Assembly: GCF_024753215.1 (NCBI RefSeq)
Contig: NZ_JANUGV010000005.1
Location: 248,001-312,000 of the forward strand
Direction: 5' to 3'
Length of the DNA: 64,000 nt
Origin: Massilia solisilvae
Lineage (GTDB): Bacteria; Pseudomonadota; Gammaproteobacteria; Burkholderiales; Burkholderiaceae_D
Under the pieces are notes generated by a model. That model saw only the letters and a list, made by a program, of their open reading frames with translations, was not told the origin of the DNA and searched no databases. The translations under genes and the position numbers were made by a program. Shown here piece by piece: positions 1 to 9,714 of the stretch. Each line of letters opens with the position of its first letter. Position 1 is the first letter of the stretch.

Positions 1-2
1 TG

Positions 3-1214
3 CTGCACGGCAGCGGCAAGACCCCGCTGCCGGCGCTCTCGGCCAGGCTCAAGCTGTCGGTCAACGTGCTGCGCGAGATCCTCAACCAGCTGATGGCCGA
101 GCAGCAGGTCGAGGTGGCCTGGACCGGCGACTCCGACATCGACGTCCAGTACCAGCTGACCGCGCCCGGCCAGCGCGCCGCCACCGAGTACCTGGCGCAG
201 TCGCGCTACGCCGGCCCGGCGCCGGTGCCGCTGGCCAGCTACCGCGAGGTGGTCGAGCGCCAGTCGCTGCGCCGGCCCGGCGCGCCGCGTCCCGAGCGCG
301 CCCAGCTGGCCGCCGCGCTGGCCGAGCACGGCTTCGACCCGGCGCTGCGCGACGTGCTCGGCGCCGCCCTGCATTCGCGCCGCGCGCTGCTGCTGTACGG
401 CCCGTCCGGGACCGGCAAGACCCTGCTCGCGCACCAGCTCGCTCGGCTGCAGCAGGGCGCGGTGGCGCTGCCCTACGCGCTGCTGGTGGAGCGCCAGATC
501 ATCCAGTTCTACGACCCGCTGCTGCACCAGCCGGCGCCGCCGCTGCCGCGCCAGCAGGAAGAGCGCCGCAGCTGGGACGCGCGCTGGGCCATCTGCCAGC
601 GCCCGCTGGTGCACGTGGGCGCGGCGCTCGCTGCCGACATGCTCGACCTGCGCGAGGACGCCGCCAGCGGCGTGCTGCGCGCCCCGCCGCACGTGCTGGC
701 CAACAACGGCATGCTGGTCGTGGACGACCTCGGCCGCCAGCGCTTGCCGCTGGCCGACCTGCTCGGCCGCTGGCTCGGCGCGCTCGACCAGGGCTGGGAC
801 GCGCTCGCGCTGCCTGGCGGCCACAGCGAAACCGTGCCGTTCGACGCGACCGTGGTGTTCGCCACCAGCCTGGCGCCGGACGCGCTGCTCGACGAGTCCT
901 TCCTGCGCCGCATCGGCTACAAGGTCGGGCTCGGCCCGCTGCCCGAGGCGGCTTACCGCACGCTGCTGCGGCGCGCCTGCCGCCAGGCCGGCATCGAACC
1001 GGACGAGGACGCCGCCAGCCGCCTGCTCGCGCTGCACGCGGCCAGCAGGCGCCCGCTGCTGCCGGCCTATCCGCATGAGCTGCTCGAGCGCATCAGCGAG
1101 TTCGCCAGCTTCGCCGGCGCCACGCCGCGGTTGTCCGCCGCCGCCGTCGAGCAGGCCTGGAACAGCATGTTTGCGGCCTGCGCCGCGCCGACCACTACGG
1201 GGGAACCATCATGA
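3..1214 (+). CDS. AAA+ ATPase of Tad locus (5' partial)
   Basis: The frame is open from base 3, so the gene starts before the window; about 403 residues are visible. The first ~110 residues look like a small winged-helix-type module. An AAA+ core follows, with a Walker A motif (GPSGTGKT, about nt 396-420) and a Walker B-like strand MLVVDDLG (about nt 712-735). ATP hydrolysis is therefore likely, but the substrate is unknown. The stop overlaps the cpaB start (ATGA at 1211-1214), so it is translationally coupled to the pilus operon. A GTG at 66 is the first possible internal start, but coding signal continues upstream of it. It could be a regulator or an assembly ATPase; the family call is firm, the role is inferred from context only. 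Confidence 0.8.
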   Translation: MHGSGKTPLPALSARLKLSVNVLREILNQLMAEQQVEVAWTGDSDIDVQYQLTAPGQRAATEYLAQSRYAGPAPVPLASYREVVERQSLRRPGAPRPERAQLAAALAEHGFDPALRDVLGAALHSRRALLLYGPSGTGKTLLAHQLARLQQGAVALPYALLVERQIIQFYDPLLHQPAPPLPRQQEERRSWDARWAICQRPLVHVGAALAADMLDLREDAASGVLRAPPHVLANNGMLVVDDLGRQRLPLADLLGRWLGALDQGWDALALPGGHSETVPFDATVVFATSLAPDALLDESFLRRIGYKVGLGPLPEAAYRTLLRRACRQAGIEPDEDAASRLLALHAASRRPLLPAYPHELLERISEFASFAGATPRLSAAAVEQAWNSMFAACAAPTTTGEPS

Positions 1215-2050
1215 AAAACAAACGTGCCCTTGCCGTGATGGCGATGGCGATCCTGTTCGGGGTCACCGCCGTCGTGCTGGCCTCGCGCTGGCTGCTGCAG
1301 CAGCCGTCGGCCAACGCCGGCCGCATCGTGGTGGCGGTTTCCGACATCAACCTCGGCCAGCGCCTGGCGCCGGAAATGCTCAAGCTGATCGACTGGCCGG
1401 CCGAAAGCGTGCCCAAGGGCGCGTTTGCCGACCCCCAAAAGCTGGCCGGCCGGGTGCTCAGAAGCAGCGTGCTGGCGGGCGAGCCGGTCAGCGAGGCCAA
1501 GCTGGCCCCGAGCGGCACCGTGGGCGGCCTGGCGGCCCTGATCGCCGAAGGCAAGCGCGCCATCACGGTGCGTGTGAACGACGTGATCGGCGTGGCCGGC
1601 TTCGCGCTGCCCGGCACCTACGTCGACATCATCGTCAGCACCCAGCAGGACGCCGACGGCCACGGCCGCGAGCAGAACATCTCCAAGATCGTGCTCGAGC
1701 GCATCTTGGTGCTGGCGGTCGCGCAGGAGGTCAACCGCGACGAGACCAAGCCCAAGGTGGTCAACGCCGTCACCCTCGAAGTCACCCCCGAGCAGGCCGA
1801 AAAGCTCGACCTGGCGCGCAGCGTGGGCACGCTGTCGCTGGCGCTGCGCAACCAGGTCGACCCGCAGCCGGTGGATACCCGCGGCGCCACCAAGCTGACC
1901 TTGCTGCCGGGGGCCGAGCCGCCGAAACCGGCGCCGCGCCCGGCCGCCCCGGCCCCTGCCGCACCGCCCGTGCACAAGGTGGCGCTGCCGGTCAAGCGCG
2001 ACTGCGTGGGCGTCATTAACGGCCTGCAGTCGTCGAAAGAGTGCTTCTGA
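1211..2050 (+). CDS. cpaB: Flp pilus assembly protein CpaB/RcpC
   Basis: 279 residues. The N-terminus is a signal anchor (MKNKRALAVMAMAILFGVTA) followed by a SAF-type domain at about residues 38-100 (VVAVSDINLGQRL) and the RcpC/CpaB C-terminal domain (VTLEVTPEQAEKLDLA). CpaB proteins sit in the periplasm and connect the secretin to the inner-membrane parts of the Tad machine. The tail is Pro/Ala-rich and ends with two cysteines that may pair. ATGA overlap with the upstream ATPase and a 29 bp gap to the secretin gene place it inside the Tad operon. Length and order are normal for the family. Confidence 0.93.
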   Translation: MKNKRALAVMAMAILFGVTAVVLASRWLLQQPSANAGRIVVAVSDINLGQRLAPEMLKLIDWPAESVPKGAFADPQKLAGRVLRSSVLAGEPVSEAKLAPSGTVGGLAALIAEGKRAITVRVNDVIGVAGFALPGTYVDIIVSTQQDADGHGREQNISKIVLERILVLAVAQEVNRDETKPKVVNAVTLEVTPEQAEKLDLARSVGTLSLALRNQVDPQPVDTRGATKLTLLPGAEPPKPAPRPAAPAPAAPPVHKVALPVKRDCVGVINGLQSSKECF

Positions 2051-2079
2051 ATTCCAACATCTAGCTGGGGGTGAATGCC

Positions 2080-3621
2080 ATGAACAGTAGCCTCACGAAA
2101 GCGGCCGTGTTGCGTGCCGGCCTGCTGGCGGCCCTGGTGGCCGCGAGCACCAACGCGGCCGCCGCCGCGCGCCTTGCGCAAGCGCCCGCCCAGCCGGCCG
2201 CGGCGGCGGCGCCCGAGGTGGTCGACCGGATCGAGCCGACCCGCTGCAGCGGCGCGCCCGCCACGCCGGCCCAGCTGGCGCTGCAGATGGGCCGCTCGAC
2301 CATGCTGCGCCTGCCCGAGGCGGTGCAGAACCGCGCGGTCGGCAACCCCGGCGTGGTGCAGGCCATGCTGGTCGCGCCGGACACGCTGTACATCGCCGGG
2401 GTGGACGTCGGCACCACCAACATGATCGTGCAGGGCAAGAGCGGCACCTGCAGCGTGGTCGACATCACGGTGGCGATGGATCCGGCCGCGCTGCAGGCCA
2501 CGCTCGCCAGCGTGATGCCGGAGGAGAAGGACATCAAGGTGCTAGCCGCCGCCGACGCGCTGGTGCTGACTGGCACCGTGTCCGACGCGGCGGCCGTCGC
2601 CCGTGCCGTCGAGCTGGCCACCGCCTACGTGCGCCGCCCGCTGCGGCCGGTCGCCGGCGCCCAGAAGCTGGACAATAACGCGCAAAGCCAGGCCGGCAAC
2701 AACAATAACAGCGGCCGCGTGGTCAACATGCTGGCCGTGAGCGCGCCGCAGCAGGTGCAGCTCGAGGTCAAGATCGCCGAGGTCTCCAAGACCCTGCTCG
2801 ACCGGCTGGAAGCGGGCGCCACCCTGCGCTTCGGCTCCGGCAGCTGGGCCGCCACGCTGCTGTCGAATTTCATCAGCGGCAGCGCCAACGGCCTGCTGGA
2901 CGCGCGCCGCAGCAACGGCAAGCAGCAGTTCACGCTCGAAGCCGACAAGCAGGATGGCGTCGTGCGCGTGCTCGCCGAGCCGAATGTGATGGCGATCAGC
3001 GGCCAGGAGGGCTCGTTCCTGGCCGGCGGCAAGTTCTACATCCCGGTCCCCCAGGACAACGGCAAGATCTCGATGGAAGAGAAGGAGTTCGGCGTCGGCC
3101 TGCGCTTCACGCCGACCGTGCTGGCGGGCGGGCGCATCAACCTGCGCGTCGCGCCCGAAGTGTCCGAGCTGTCGCGCGAAGGCATTGCGGTGTCGGCGGC
3201 CGGCACCAATGGCGTGGCGATCCTGCCCGCGCTCACCACCCGCAAGGCCAGCACCACCGTGCAGCTGTACGACGGCCAGAGCTTCGCCATCGGTGGCCTC
3301 ATCAAGAACAACCTCACCACCAGCATGAAGGGCCTGCCGCTGCTGGGCGAGATGCCGGTGCTGGGCGCGCTGTTTCGCAGCGCCGACTACCAGCAGGACC
3401 GCACCGAGCTGGTGTTCGTGATCACCGCGCGCCTGGTCAAGCCGCAGGCCTCGACCGCCTACGTGCTGCCCACCGATAAAGTCGGCGTGCCCTCGCGCGG
3501 CGCCGTCCTGCTCGGCGGGCGCCTGGAAGGCCCGGCCCCGGACACCACCACGGCCGCGGCCTCGACCCCGCCGGCCAGCGCACCGACCGCCCAGAGCGCG
3601 GGCGGATTCGAACTCAAATGA
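2080..3621 (+). CDS. cpaC: Tad/Flp pilus secretin CpaC (RcpA)
   Basis: 513 residues from the ATG at 2080; a GTG at 2071 in the same frame lies within the purine-rich ribosome site (GGGGGTG), so the ATG is preferred. A signal peptide is followed by a pilus/BON-like N-terminal domain (about 70-180) and the secretin domain (about 225-460), with VQLEVKIAEVSK, the LAEPNVMAISG strand and VQLYDGQSFAIGGLI near the end. It forms the outer-membrane pore of the pilus. The last ~50 residues are Ala/Pro/Thr-rich. It ends next to a small lipoprotein gene that could act as pilotin. Confidence 0.93.
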   Translation: MNSSLTKAAVLRAGLLAALVAASTNAAAAARLAQAPAQPAAAAAPEVVDRIEPTRCSGAPATPAQLALQMGRSTMLRLPEAVQNRAVGNPGVVQAMLVAPDTLYIAGVDVGTTNMIVQGKSGTCSVVDITVAMDPAALQATLASVMPEEKDIKVLAAADALVLTGTVSDAAAVARAVELATAYVRRPLRPVAGAQKLDNNAQSQAGNNNNSGRVVNMLAVSAPQQVQLEVKIAEVSKTLLDRLEAGATLRFGSGSWAATLLSNFISGSANGLLDARRSNGKQQFTLEADKQDGVVRVLAEPNVMAISGQEGSFLAGGKFYIPVPQDNGKISMEEKEFGVGLRFTPTVLAGGRINLRVAPEVSELSREGIAVSAAGTNGVAILPALTTRKASTTVQLYDGQSFAIGGLIKNNLTTSMKGLPLLGEMPVLGALFRSADYQQDRTELVFVITARLVKPQASTAYVLPTDKVGVPSRGAVLLGGRLEGPAPDTTTAAASTPPASAPTAQSAGGFELK

Positions 3622-3632
3622 GGAGAACGGCG

Positions 3633-3908
3633 ATGGCAACCAGATTGATCCCAACCGGCATCGCACTGCTCGCGCTGCTGCTTTCGGGCTGCCGCACCAG
3701 CCCGCGCATCGACGACCATTTCGGCGAGGCGGTGCGCGCCAACCTGGCGGCCCAGGCGCTGCGGCCGGAAGCGTCCGGCAACACCAACCCGGCCGCTGGC
3801 GTGGACGGCCGCGCCGCGCGCGCGGCGCAGCAGCGCTACGAGAAGTCGTTCGAGCAGAGCGAGCAGCAGGCCGCGCCGTCCATCATCCCGCTCGGCACCG
3901 GGCAATGA
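3633..3908 (+). CDS. small lipoprotein in Tad operon (pilotin/CpaD-position candidate)
   Basis: 91 residues from ATG 3633. An in-frame ATG at 3618 overlaps the cpaC stop, but GGAG at about 3622-3625 is well placed for 3633. Residues 1-20 form a lipoprotein signal with lipobox LLSGC, so the mature protein would be anchored by Cys20. The rest is Ala/Gln/Glu-rich with no recognised domain. Its place straight after the secretin gene fits a secretin pilotin or a reduced CpaD-like outer-membrane factor; that role is inferred from position only. Confidence 0.75.
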   Translation: MATRLIPTGIALLALLLSGCRTSPRIDDHFGEAVRANLAAQALRPEASGNTNPAAGVDGRAARAAQQRYEKSFEQSEQQAAPSIIPLGTGQ

Positions 3909-3987
3909 ACGCCATCGGGCCGCCGGCAGCGCAGGCGCCGCCTGGCCAGTTCCCCTTGATAACCGCGCAAGCCAACAAGGACAGCCG

Positions 3988-5163
3988 ATGAAAGCCTTAT
4001 TGATCAGCCACGACAGCCAGCTGTACGCCGAGCTTGCCTCGCAGGGCGCGGCGCGCGTGCCGCCGCTGAAGATGGCGGCCAACCGCGCCAGCATGCGCGA
4101 CGCGCTCGACCGGCCGGTCGCCGAGCCGCCGGAACTGCTGATCATCGACGCCAGCGACGCCACCGCCGGCGACGTTGACCTGCTCGAGCGCCTGGCCCGC
4201 ACCTACCCGAGCGCCAGCATGATGCTGCTGGGCGGCCAGCAGCAGCCGGACTTGCTGATCCGCGCGATGCGCGCCGGCGTGCGCGAGGTGCTGCCGCTGC
4301 CGCTGGTGCACCGCGCCTTCCACGAGGCGATGGACCGCATTGCCGCCACTGCCGGCAAGGCCGCCCTGCGCGACGGCAAGGTGCTCGCCTTCATCGCCTG
4401 CAAGGGCGGCAGCGGCGCCACCTTCATCTCGACCAATTTCGGCTACGCCCTGGCCACCCTGGCCGACAAGAAGGTGCTGCTGATCGACCTGCACGGCCAG
4501 TTCGGCGACGCCGCGCTGTACGTGTCGGACCAGAAGCCGCAGATGACGCTGTCGGACGTGTGCAGCCAGATCGCCCGCATCGACGGCCCCTTCCTCGAAT
4601 CGTGCCTGGTGCACGTGGCGCCCGGCTTTGGCGTGCTGGCCGCCGCCGACGACCCGGCCCAGTCACGCGAGGCCAAGCCCGAGCACATCGACACCATCCT
4701 GCGCGTGGCGCGCCAGCATTACGATTTCATCTTGCTCGACGTCGGCCGCCAGATCGACGCGGTGTCGCTGCGCGCGCTCGACACCACCGATACCATCTAC
4801 CCGGTGCTGCAGCTGGCGCTGCCGGACATTCGCGATGCCCGCCGCCTGCTCGACATCTTCCGCTCGCTCGGCTACTCGCTGGAGAACATCCGGCTGGTGG
4901 TCAACCGCTACGAGAAGGGCGGCAAGCTGCGCCTGCAGGACCTGCACTCGGCGCTGGGCGCGGAAGTGGTGCACACCGTCCCCAACGACTACATCGCCGT
5001 CACCGACTCGGTCAACCAGGGCGTGCCGGTGCTGCAGCTGGCGCGCACCAGCGCCGCCGCGCGCAGCCTGGCCGAGCTGGTCGAGATGGTGACGGCGCGC
5101 CGCGTCCCCGAAAGCAAGGGCCTGTTCGACCGCCTGTTCGGCCGCGGCGACAGCGACTACTGA
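3988..5163 (+). CDS. cpaE: pilus assembly ATPase-like CpaE/TadZ
   Basis: 391 residues. Residues 1-125 look like a receiver-type domain (LLIIDASDAT, MLLGGQQQ). A MinD/ParA-like domain begins near residue 130 with the deviant Walker A KGGSGATFI, then LLIDLHGQFGD and ILLDVGRQ. TadZ/CpaE proteins localise the Tad machine at the cell pole and bind nucleotide weakly. The gene lies between the small lipoprotein (79 bp gap) and cpaF (18 bp gap). A cleaner ParA-type lysine pattern is absent, as expected for CpaE rather than a plasmid ParA. Confidence 0.92.
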   Translation: MKALLISHDSQLYAELASQGAARVPPLKMAANRASMRDALDRPVAEPPELLIIDASDATAGDVDLLERLARTYPSASMMLLGGQQQPDLLIRAMRAGVREVLPLPLVHRAFHEAMDRIAATAGKAALRDGKVLAFIACKGGSGATFISTNFGYALATLADKKVLLIDLHGQFGDAALYVSDQKPQMTLSDVCSQIARIDGPFLESCLVHVAPGFGVLAAADDPAQSREAKPEHIDTILRVARQHYDFILLDVGRQIDAVSLRALDTTDTIYPVLQLALPDIRDARRLLDIFRSLGYSLENIRLVVNRYEKGGKLRLQDLHSALGAEVVHTVPNDYIAVTDSVNQGVPVLQLARTSAAARSLAELVEMVTARRVPESKGLFDRLFGRGDSDY

Positions 5164-5181
5164 ACCTGACAGGAGCACACC

Positions 5182-6522
5182 ATGTCCCTACGTGAACGGC
5201 TGGCCGGATCGGACGACGAGCGCGCCTTGCCCGCGGTGCCCGAGGTGGCCAACCACGCCTACCAGGAGCTGAAGAAGACGATGCACCAGATGATCCTCGA
5301 CCGGATCGACCTGGAGCGCCTGAAGCGCCTGACGCCCGAGCAGTTCAAGCACGAGCTGGCGCTGCTCATCGCCCGCATCATCGAGGAAGAGCGCATCGTG
5401 CTCAACCAGACCGAGCGCCACAACCTGGTGCTCGACATCCAGCACGAGATGCTCGGCTTCGGCCCGCTCGAACCGCTGCTCACCGACCCGTCGGTCTCCG
5501 ACATCCTGGTCAACACCGCCAGCAAGGTGTACGTCGAGCGCAAGGGGCGTCTCGAGCTCACCGACGTCACCTTCCACGACAACGCGCACCTGATGAAGAT
5601 CATCGAGAAGATCGTCTCGCGCGTGGGGCGCCGGGTGGACGAATCGAGCCCGATGGTGGACGCGCGCCTGCCCGACGGCTCGCGCGTGAACGCGATCATC
5701 CCGCCGCTGGCGGTGGACGGGCCGCTGCTGTCGATTCGCCGCTTCGGCGCCAACCCGCTGACGGTGCAGGACCTGCTCGACCTGAAGAGCCTGACGCCGC
5801 CGATGATCAAGGTGCTCGAGGCGCTCGGCGTGGCCAAGGTCAACATCCTGATCTCGGGCGGCACCGGCAGCGGCAAGACCACGCTGCTCAACCTGCTGTC
5901 CGGCTTCATCCCCGGCAACGAGCGCATCGTCACGATCGAGGACGCGGCCGAGCTGCAGCTGCGCCAGCCGCACGTGGTGCGGCTCGAGACGCGCCCGGCC
6001 AACATCGAAGGCAAGGGCGAGGTGACGCAACGCCAGCTGGTGAAAAACGCGCTGCGCATGCGCCCCGACCGCATCATCCTGGGCGAGGTGCGCGGCGCCG
6101 AAGCGCTCGACATGCTGCAGGCGATGAACACCGGCCACGAAGGCTCGCTCGCCACCATCCACTCCAACACCCCGCGCGACGCGCTGTCGCGGCTCGAGAA
6201 CATGGTCAGCATGTCCGGCGTGAACCTGACCACGCGCGGCATCCGCCAGCAGATCTGCTCGGCCATCACGGTGGTGCTGCAGGTGTCGCGCCTGACCGAC
6301 GGCTGCCGCAAGCTGGTCAGCATGCAGGAGATCACCGGCATGGAAGGCGAGATCATCTCGTCGCAGGAGATCTTCCGCTTCGAGCAGACCGGCGTGGACG
6401 GCGACGGCAAGGTGCAGGGCCACTTCTGCGCCAGCGGCGTGCGGCCGCGCTTTGCCGACCGCCTCAAGATGTTCGGCGTGCCGCTGCCGGAGGATACCTT
6501 CGACCCCGACCGCATCTTCTGA
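5182..6522 (+). CDS. cpaF: Tad secretion ATPase CpaF/TadA
   Basis: 446 residues, the usual size. It is a hexameric type II/IV secretion ATPase that powers Flp pilus extension. The N-terminal helical part is followed by [19 protein letters not shown]. The catalytic core has Walker [10 protein letters not shown] (about residues 230-238), Walker B/Asp box [12 protein letters not shown], and the His box [18 protein letters not shown] ribosome site (AGGAG) lies upstream of the start. It is followed after 10 bp by tadB. Confidence 0.96.
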   Translation: MSLRERLAGSDDERALPAVPEVANHAYQELKKTMHQMILDRIDLERLKRLTPEQFKHELALLIARIIEEERIVLNQTERHNLVLDIQHEMLGFGPLEPLLTDPSVSDILVNTASKVYVERKGRLELTDVTFHDNAHLMKIIEKIVSRVGRRVDESSPMVDARLPDGSRVNAIIPPLAVDGPLLSIRRFGANPLTVQDLLDLKSLTPPMIKVLEALGVAKVNILISGGTGSGKTTLLNLLSGFIPGNERIVTIEDAAELQLRQPHVVRLETRPANIEGKGEVTQRQLVKNALRMRPDRIILGEVRGAEALDMLQAMNTGHEGSLATIHSNTPRDALSRLENMVSMSGVNLTTRGIRQQICSAITVVLQVSRLTDGCRKLVSMQEITGMEGEIISSQEIFRFEQTGVDGDGKVQGHFCASGVRPRFADRLKMFGVPLPEDTFDPDRIF

Positions 6523-6532
6523 GGGCGCGCGC

Positions 6533-7507
6533 ATGAACTTCCTCTTCTACGGTTTCGCGGTCTTCCTGTTCGCCGCGGTCATCCTCGGCATCGAGGGCGT
6601 GTACCTGTGGTGGATCAGCACCCACGGCGCGGCCGCGCAGCGCATCGCGCGCCGCCTGCAGATCATGTCCGGCACCGGCGGACGCAGCGAGCGGATCTCG
6701 ATCCTCAAGCAGCGCCGCTACAGCAAGCGCGACAGCGTGGACCGGATCCTGCACCAATGGTCGCTGGCGCACCGCATCGACCAGCTGCTGGTACAGGCCG
6801 GCGGCAAGTGGTCGGTCGACCAGTTCTTCCTGGCCTCGCTGGCGTCGCTGGCGATGGGCCTGGCGCTGGTGCTGCACTGGCCGCTTCCGCTCGGAATGCG
6901 GCTGGCGCTGGCCCTGGGGTTCATCGTGATTCCGTACGTGCTGGCGCGCCGCGCGCGCGTGCGCCGGCTGGTGCGCATCGAACAGCAGCTGCCCGAAGCG
7001 GCCGACTTCATCGCGCGCGCGCTGCGCGCCGGCCACTCGTTCACCAACGTGCTGCAAATCGTCGGCAACGAGCTGTCCGAGCCGCTGTCGGGCGAATTCC
7101 GCATCGCGCGCGAGGAGATCAACTACGGCGTGCCGATGAGCGAGGCCCTGCACGCCATGGCCGACCGCATTCCGCTCACCGATTTGCGCTACCTGATCAT
7201 CGCCGTGCTGATCCAGCGCGAGTCGGGCGGCAACCTGGCCGAAATCCTGGGCAACATCAGCCAGATCATCCGCGGCCGCCTGAAGCTGGCCGCGCAGGTG
7301 CGCGTGCTGTCGGCCGAGGGCCGCATGTCGGCCTGGATCCTCGGGCTGCTGCCGTTTGCGGTCGGCCTGACCACGCTGGTGCTCAACCCGCAGTACATCA
7401 GCCTGCTGTGGACCGACCCGATCGGCACCAGGATGCTGTGGGCGGCCGCCATCATGCTCGTCGCCGGCATCGCCTGGATGCGCAAGATCATTCACATCCA
7501 TATCTGA
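6533..7507 (+). CDS. tadB: Tad inner-membrane platform protein TadB
   Basis: 324 residues from ATG 6533. Longer in-frame starts exist upstream but would run back into cpaF, and residues from 6533 begin directly with a membrane helix ([17 protein letters not shown]). The T2SS-F domain (about 165-290) holds [23 protein letters not shown] and [15 protein letters not shown], both typical of TadB. Two or three C-terminal membrane segments follow. It forms the cytoplasmic-membrane platform with TadC, encoded 9 bp downstream. Confidence 0.94.
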   Translation: MNFLFYGFAVFLFAAVILGIEGVYLWWISTHGAAAQRIARRLQIMSGTGGRSERISILKQRRYSKRDSVDRILHQWSLAHRIDQLLVQAGGKWSVDQFFLASLASLAMGLALVLHWPLPLGMRLALALGFIVIPYVLARRARVRRLVRIEQQLPEAADFIARALRAGHSFTNVLQIVGNELSEPLSGEFRIAREEINYGVPMSEALHAMADRIPLTDLRYLIIAVLIQRESGGNLAEILGNISQIIRGRLKLAAQVRVLSAEGRMSAWILGLLPFAVGLTTLVLNPQYISLLWTDPIGTRMLWAAAIMLVAGIAWMRKIIHIHI

Positions 7508-7516
7508 GGGGGCGCG

Positions 7517-8458
7517 ATGAACGGCGCACAGTTATTGTTCCTGCTGATCGTGTTTGCGATCGTCGGCAGCCTGGCCTGGCTAGGTGCGCTGCTGTTCGCA
7601 CCGGCCGCGCTGCGCGCGCGGCTGGGCCATTTCATGACCGAGTCGGCCGAGAGTGGCCTGGAAAAGCGCGGCTGGATCGAGCGCGTGGCGCGCGTGGTCA
7701 AGCCGCTGACCAAGCTGTCGGTGCCGGAAGAGGGCTGGGAAAAATCGGCGCTGCGTACGCGCTTCATGAACGCCGGCTGGCGTAACCCGGTGGCGCCCAC
7801 CCTGTACTTCGCGGCCAAGACCGTGCTGTCGCTGCTGCTGCCCGCCATCGTGGGTACGGCGCTCGCCGCCACCGGACGAGTCGAAGGGCGCAACCTGCTG
7901 TTGCTGCTGTTTTTTTTCGCCACGCTGGGCTACTACCTGCCCAACATCGTCCTGACCCGCATCGTCGAGCGGCGCCAGCGCGACATCTTCGAAACCATTC
8001 CCGACGCGCTCGACCTGCTGACCGTCTGCGTCGAGGCCGGCCTGTCGCTGGAGCGCGCGCTGGTCAAGGTGGCCGCCGAAATCGGCATCAAGAGCCCGGT
8101 GCTGGCGCAGGAGCTGCAGATCGTGCTGATGGAAATGCGCGCCGGCTTCACCAAAGAGAAGGCGCTGCGCAACCTGGCCCTGCGCACCGGCGTGGATGAC
8201 GTCGATACGCTGGTGGCGATGCTGATCCAGTCCGAGCGTTTCGGCACCAGCGTTGGCGACGCACTGCGCGTGCACTCCGAAAACCTGCGCACGCGGCGCC
8301 GCATGCTGGCCGAAGAGACGGCCGCAAAGATCGGCCTGAAGCTGATGTTCCCGCTGATCTTCTTCATCTTCCCGACCCTGCTGATCGTGCTGATGGGCCC
8401 GGCCGTCATTCAGATTGCGCACACGCTGCTGCCGGCACTGAGCGCGGTGCGCCAATGA
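7517..8458 (+). CDS. tadC: Tad inner-membrane platform protein TadC
   Basis: 313 residues with an N-terminal membrane helix, a central hydrophobic pair (about 95-140) and the T2SS-F domain (about 150-275), marked by IPDALDLLTVCVEAGLSLERAL and a C-terminal hydrophobic helix. It partners TadB as the platform under the CpaF motor. Poly-T at about 7910-7917 encodes a Phe-rich membrane stretch. Next gene follows after 18 bp. Confidence 0.93.
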   Translation: MNGAQLLFLLIVFAIVGSLAWLGALLFAPAALRARLGHFMTESAESGLEKRGWIERVARVVKPLTKLSVPEEGWEKSALRTRFMNAGWRNPVAPTLYFAAKTVLSLLLPAIVGTALAATGRVEGRNLLLLLFFFATLGYYLPNIVLTRIVERRQRDIFETIPDALDLLTVCVEAGLSLERALVKVAAEIGIKSPVLAQELQIVLMEMRAGFTKEKALRNLALRTGVDDVDTLVAMLIQSERFGTSVGDALRVHSENLRTRRRMLAEETAAKIGLKLMFPLIFFIFPTLLIVLMGPAVIQIAHTLLPALSAVRQ

Positions 8459-8476
8459 TGTGAAAGGAAAACTGCC

Positions 8477-9616
8477 ATGCAAACTGTGACCACGCTCAAA
8501 CGCCTGACCGTGCTGTGCGCGGGCACGATGCTGTGGGCCTGCGCCGACCTGTCCGGGAACTTCTCGCTGCCCGAGCAGGCCGCGCTGCGCCGCGCCGACG
8601 ACGCCTACGCGCTCGGGCGCAACTACCATCTCGCGCACAAATACGAAGACGCGGTCAAGGCCTACCGCGAGGCGCTGCGGGCCGACCCGCAGCATGTGAA
8701 CGCGCGCAACGGCCTGGCCACGATCTATGCCGAGCGGCGCGCGTTTGCGCAGGCGATCCCGATCTGGCGCGGCCTGACCGAAAAGCTGACGCTGGCCTCC
8801 GGCCCCGGCAGCGCCTACCTGTTCAGCAACCTGGGCTATGCCTACTTCCTCAACGGCGACTACGCCAGCGCGGTGACCGCGCTGGAAAAGGCGTGCCTGC
8901 TCGACCCGCTCAGCTACCGCGCCTGGCACCACCTGGGCGAAAGCCTGCAAAAGCTCGGCCAGGAAGAGCGCGCGCAGCAGATGTTCCGCCAGGCGCAAGC
9001 GCTGCAGCAGCACGACCTGCGCGAGGACACCAGGGTCAGCGGCGGCACCACCGTGGCCGCGATCGACGATGCGGTCAAGACCCGCGAACGCGGCCCCGAA
9101 TGGCCGGCCGCGGACGTGCTGCAGGCGCAGAACGGCATGCTGGAACTGCGGCGCGTGGCCACGGCCGCTGCGGTGCCGCCTGTGGAGCCGGCTGCAGCGC
9201 CGCAGAAGCCGGAGCCAGCGCCTGCCGCGCAGCCCGCCGTGGCGCCGCTGCCTGCCCTGGCTGCCCCGGCGCAATCGGCGCTGCTCGAGATCCGCAACGG
9301 CAACGGCGTCAACGGAATGGCGCGCACGCTATCGCGCCAGATGGGCGATCCGGACCTGAAGGTGGTGCGCCTGACCAACGAGAAAGGCTTCGGCGTCAAG
9401 CAAACGCGCGTGGAATACCAGTTCGGCTTTCGCGCCGCCGCCGAACGGCTCGCGCAGCGCTTTGAGAACGCCTCGGTGGTCGAGGTAAGCAACTGCAAGA
9501 AGACCGATATGCGCCTGGTGCTCGGGCGCGACCTGGCCACGCCCAGGTTCGCGCTGCGGCCGATGCCGGCGGTCACCAATACGGTGGCGGTGGTGGAGGG
9601 CGGTGCACTGCCGTAA
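8477..9616 (+). CDS. TPR lipoprotein with LytR C-terminal domain (TadD-like)
   Basis: 379 residues. The signal has a lipobox-like LWAC with Cys at about residue 22, so it is probably an outer-membrane lipoprotein. TPR repeats cover about 40-180 (AYALGRNYHLAHKYEDAVKAY; NLGYAYFLNGDYASAVTALEKA). After a Pro/Ala-rich linker (about 235-270) comes a LytR_C-like domain (LEIRNGNGVNGMARTLS). TadD proteins are TPR lipoproteins needed for pilus assembly. The added LytR_C module suggests contact with cell wall or partner proteins. It closes the operon; no terminator hairpin is obvious after it. Confidence 0.85.
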   Translation: MQTVTTLKRLTVLCAGTMLWACADLSGNFSLPEQAALRRADDAYALGRNYHLAHKYEDAVKAYREALRADPQHVNARNGLATIYAERRAFAQAIPIWRGLTEKLTLASGPGSAYLFSNLGYAYFLNGDYASAVTALEKACLLDPLSYRAWHHLGESLQKLGQEERAQQMFRQAQALQQHDLREDTRVSGGTTVAAIDDAVKTRERGPEWPAADVLQAQNGMLELRRVATAAAVPPVEPAAAPQKPEPAPAAQPAVAPLPALAAPAQSALLEIRNGNGVNGMARTLSRQMGDPDLKVVRLTNEKGFGVKQTRVEYQFGFRAAAERLAQRFENASVVEVSNCKKTDMRLVLGRDLATPRFALRPMPAVTNTVAVVEGGALP

Positions 9617-9714
9617 ATAAACGGTGTGCCGCGCGCGCCACAATGTGTATGAGTTGTGCGGCGGGCTCACGCTAAACGGCGTAGATTGAGTGTCCGTTTT
9701 TCGGGAGCGATGTC

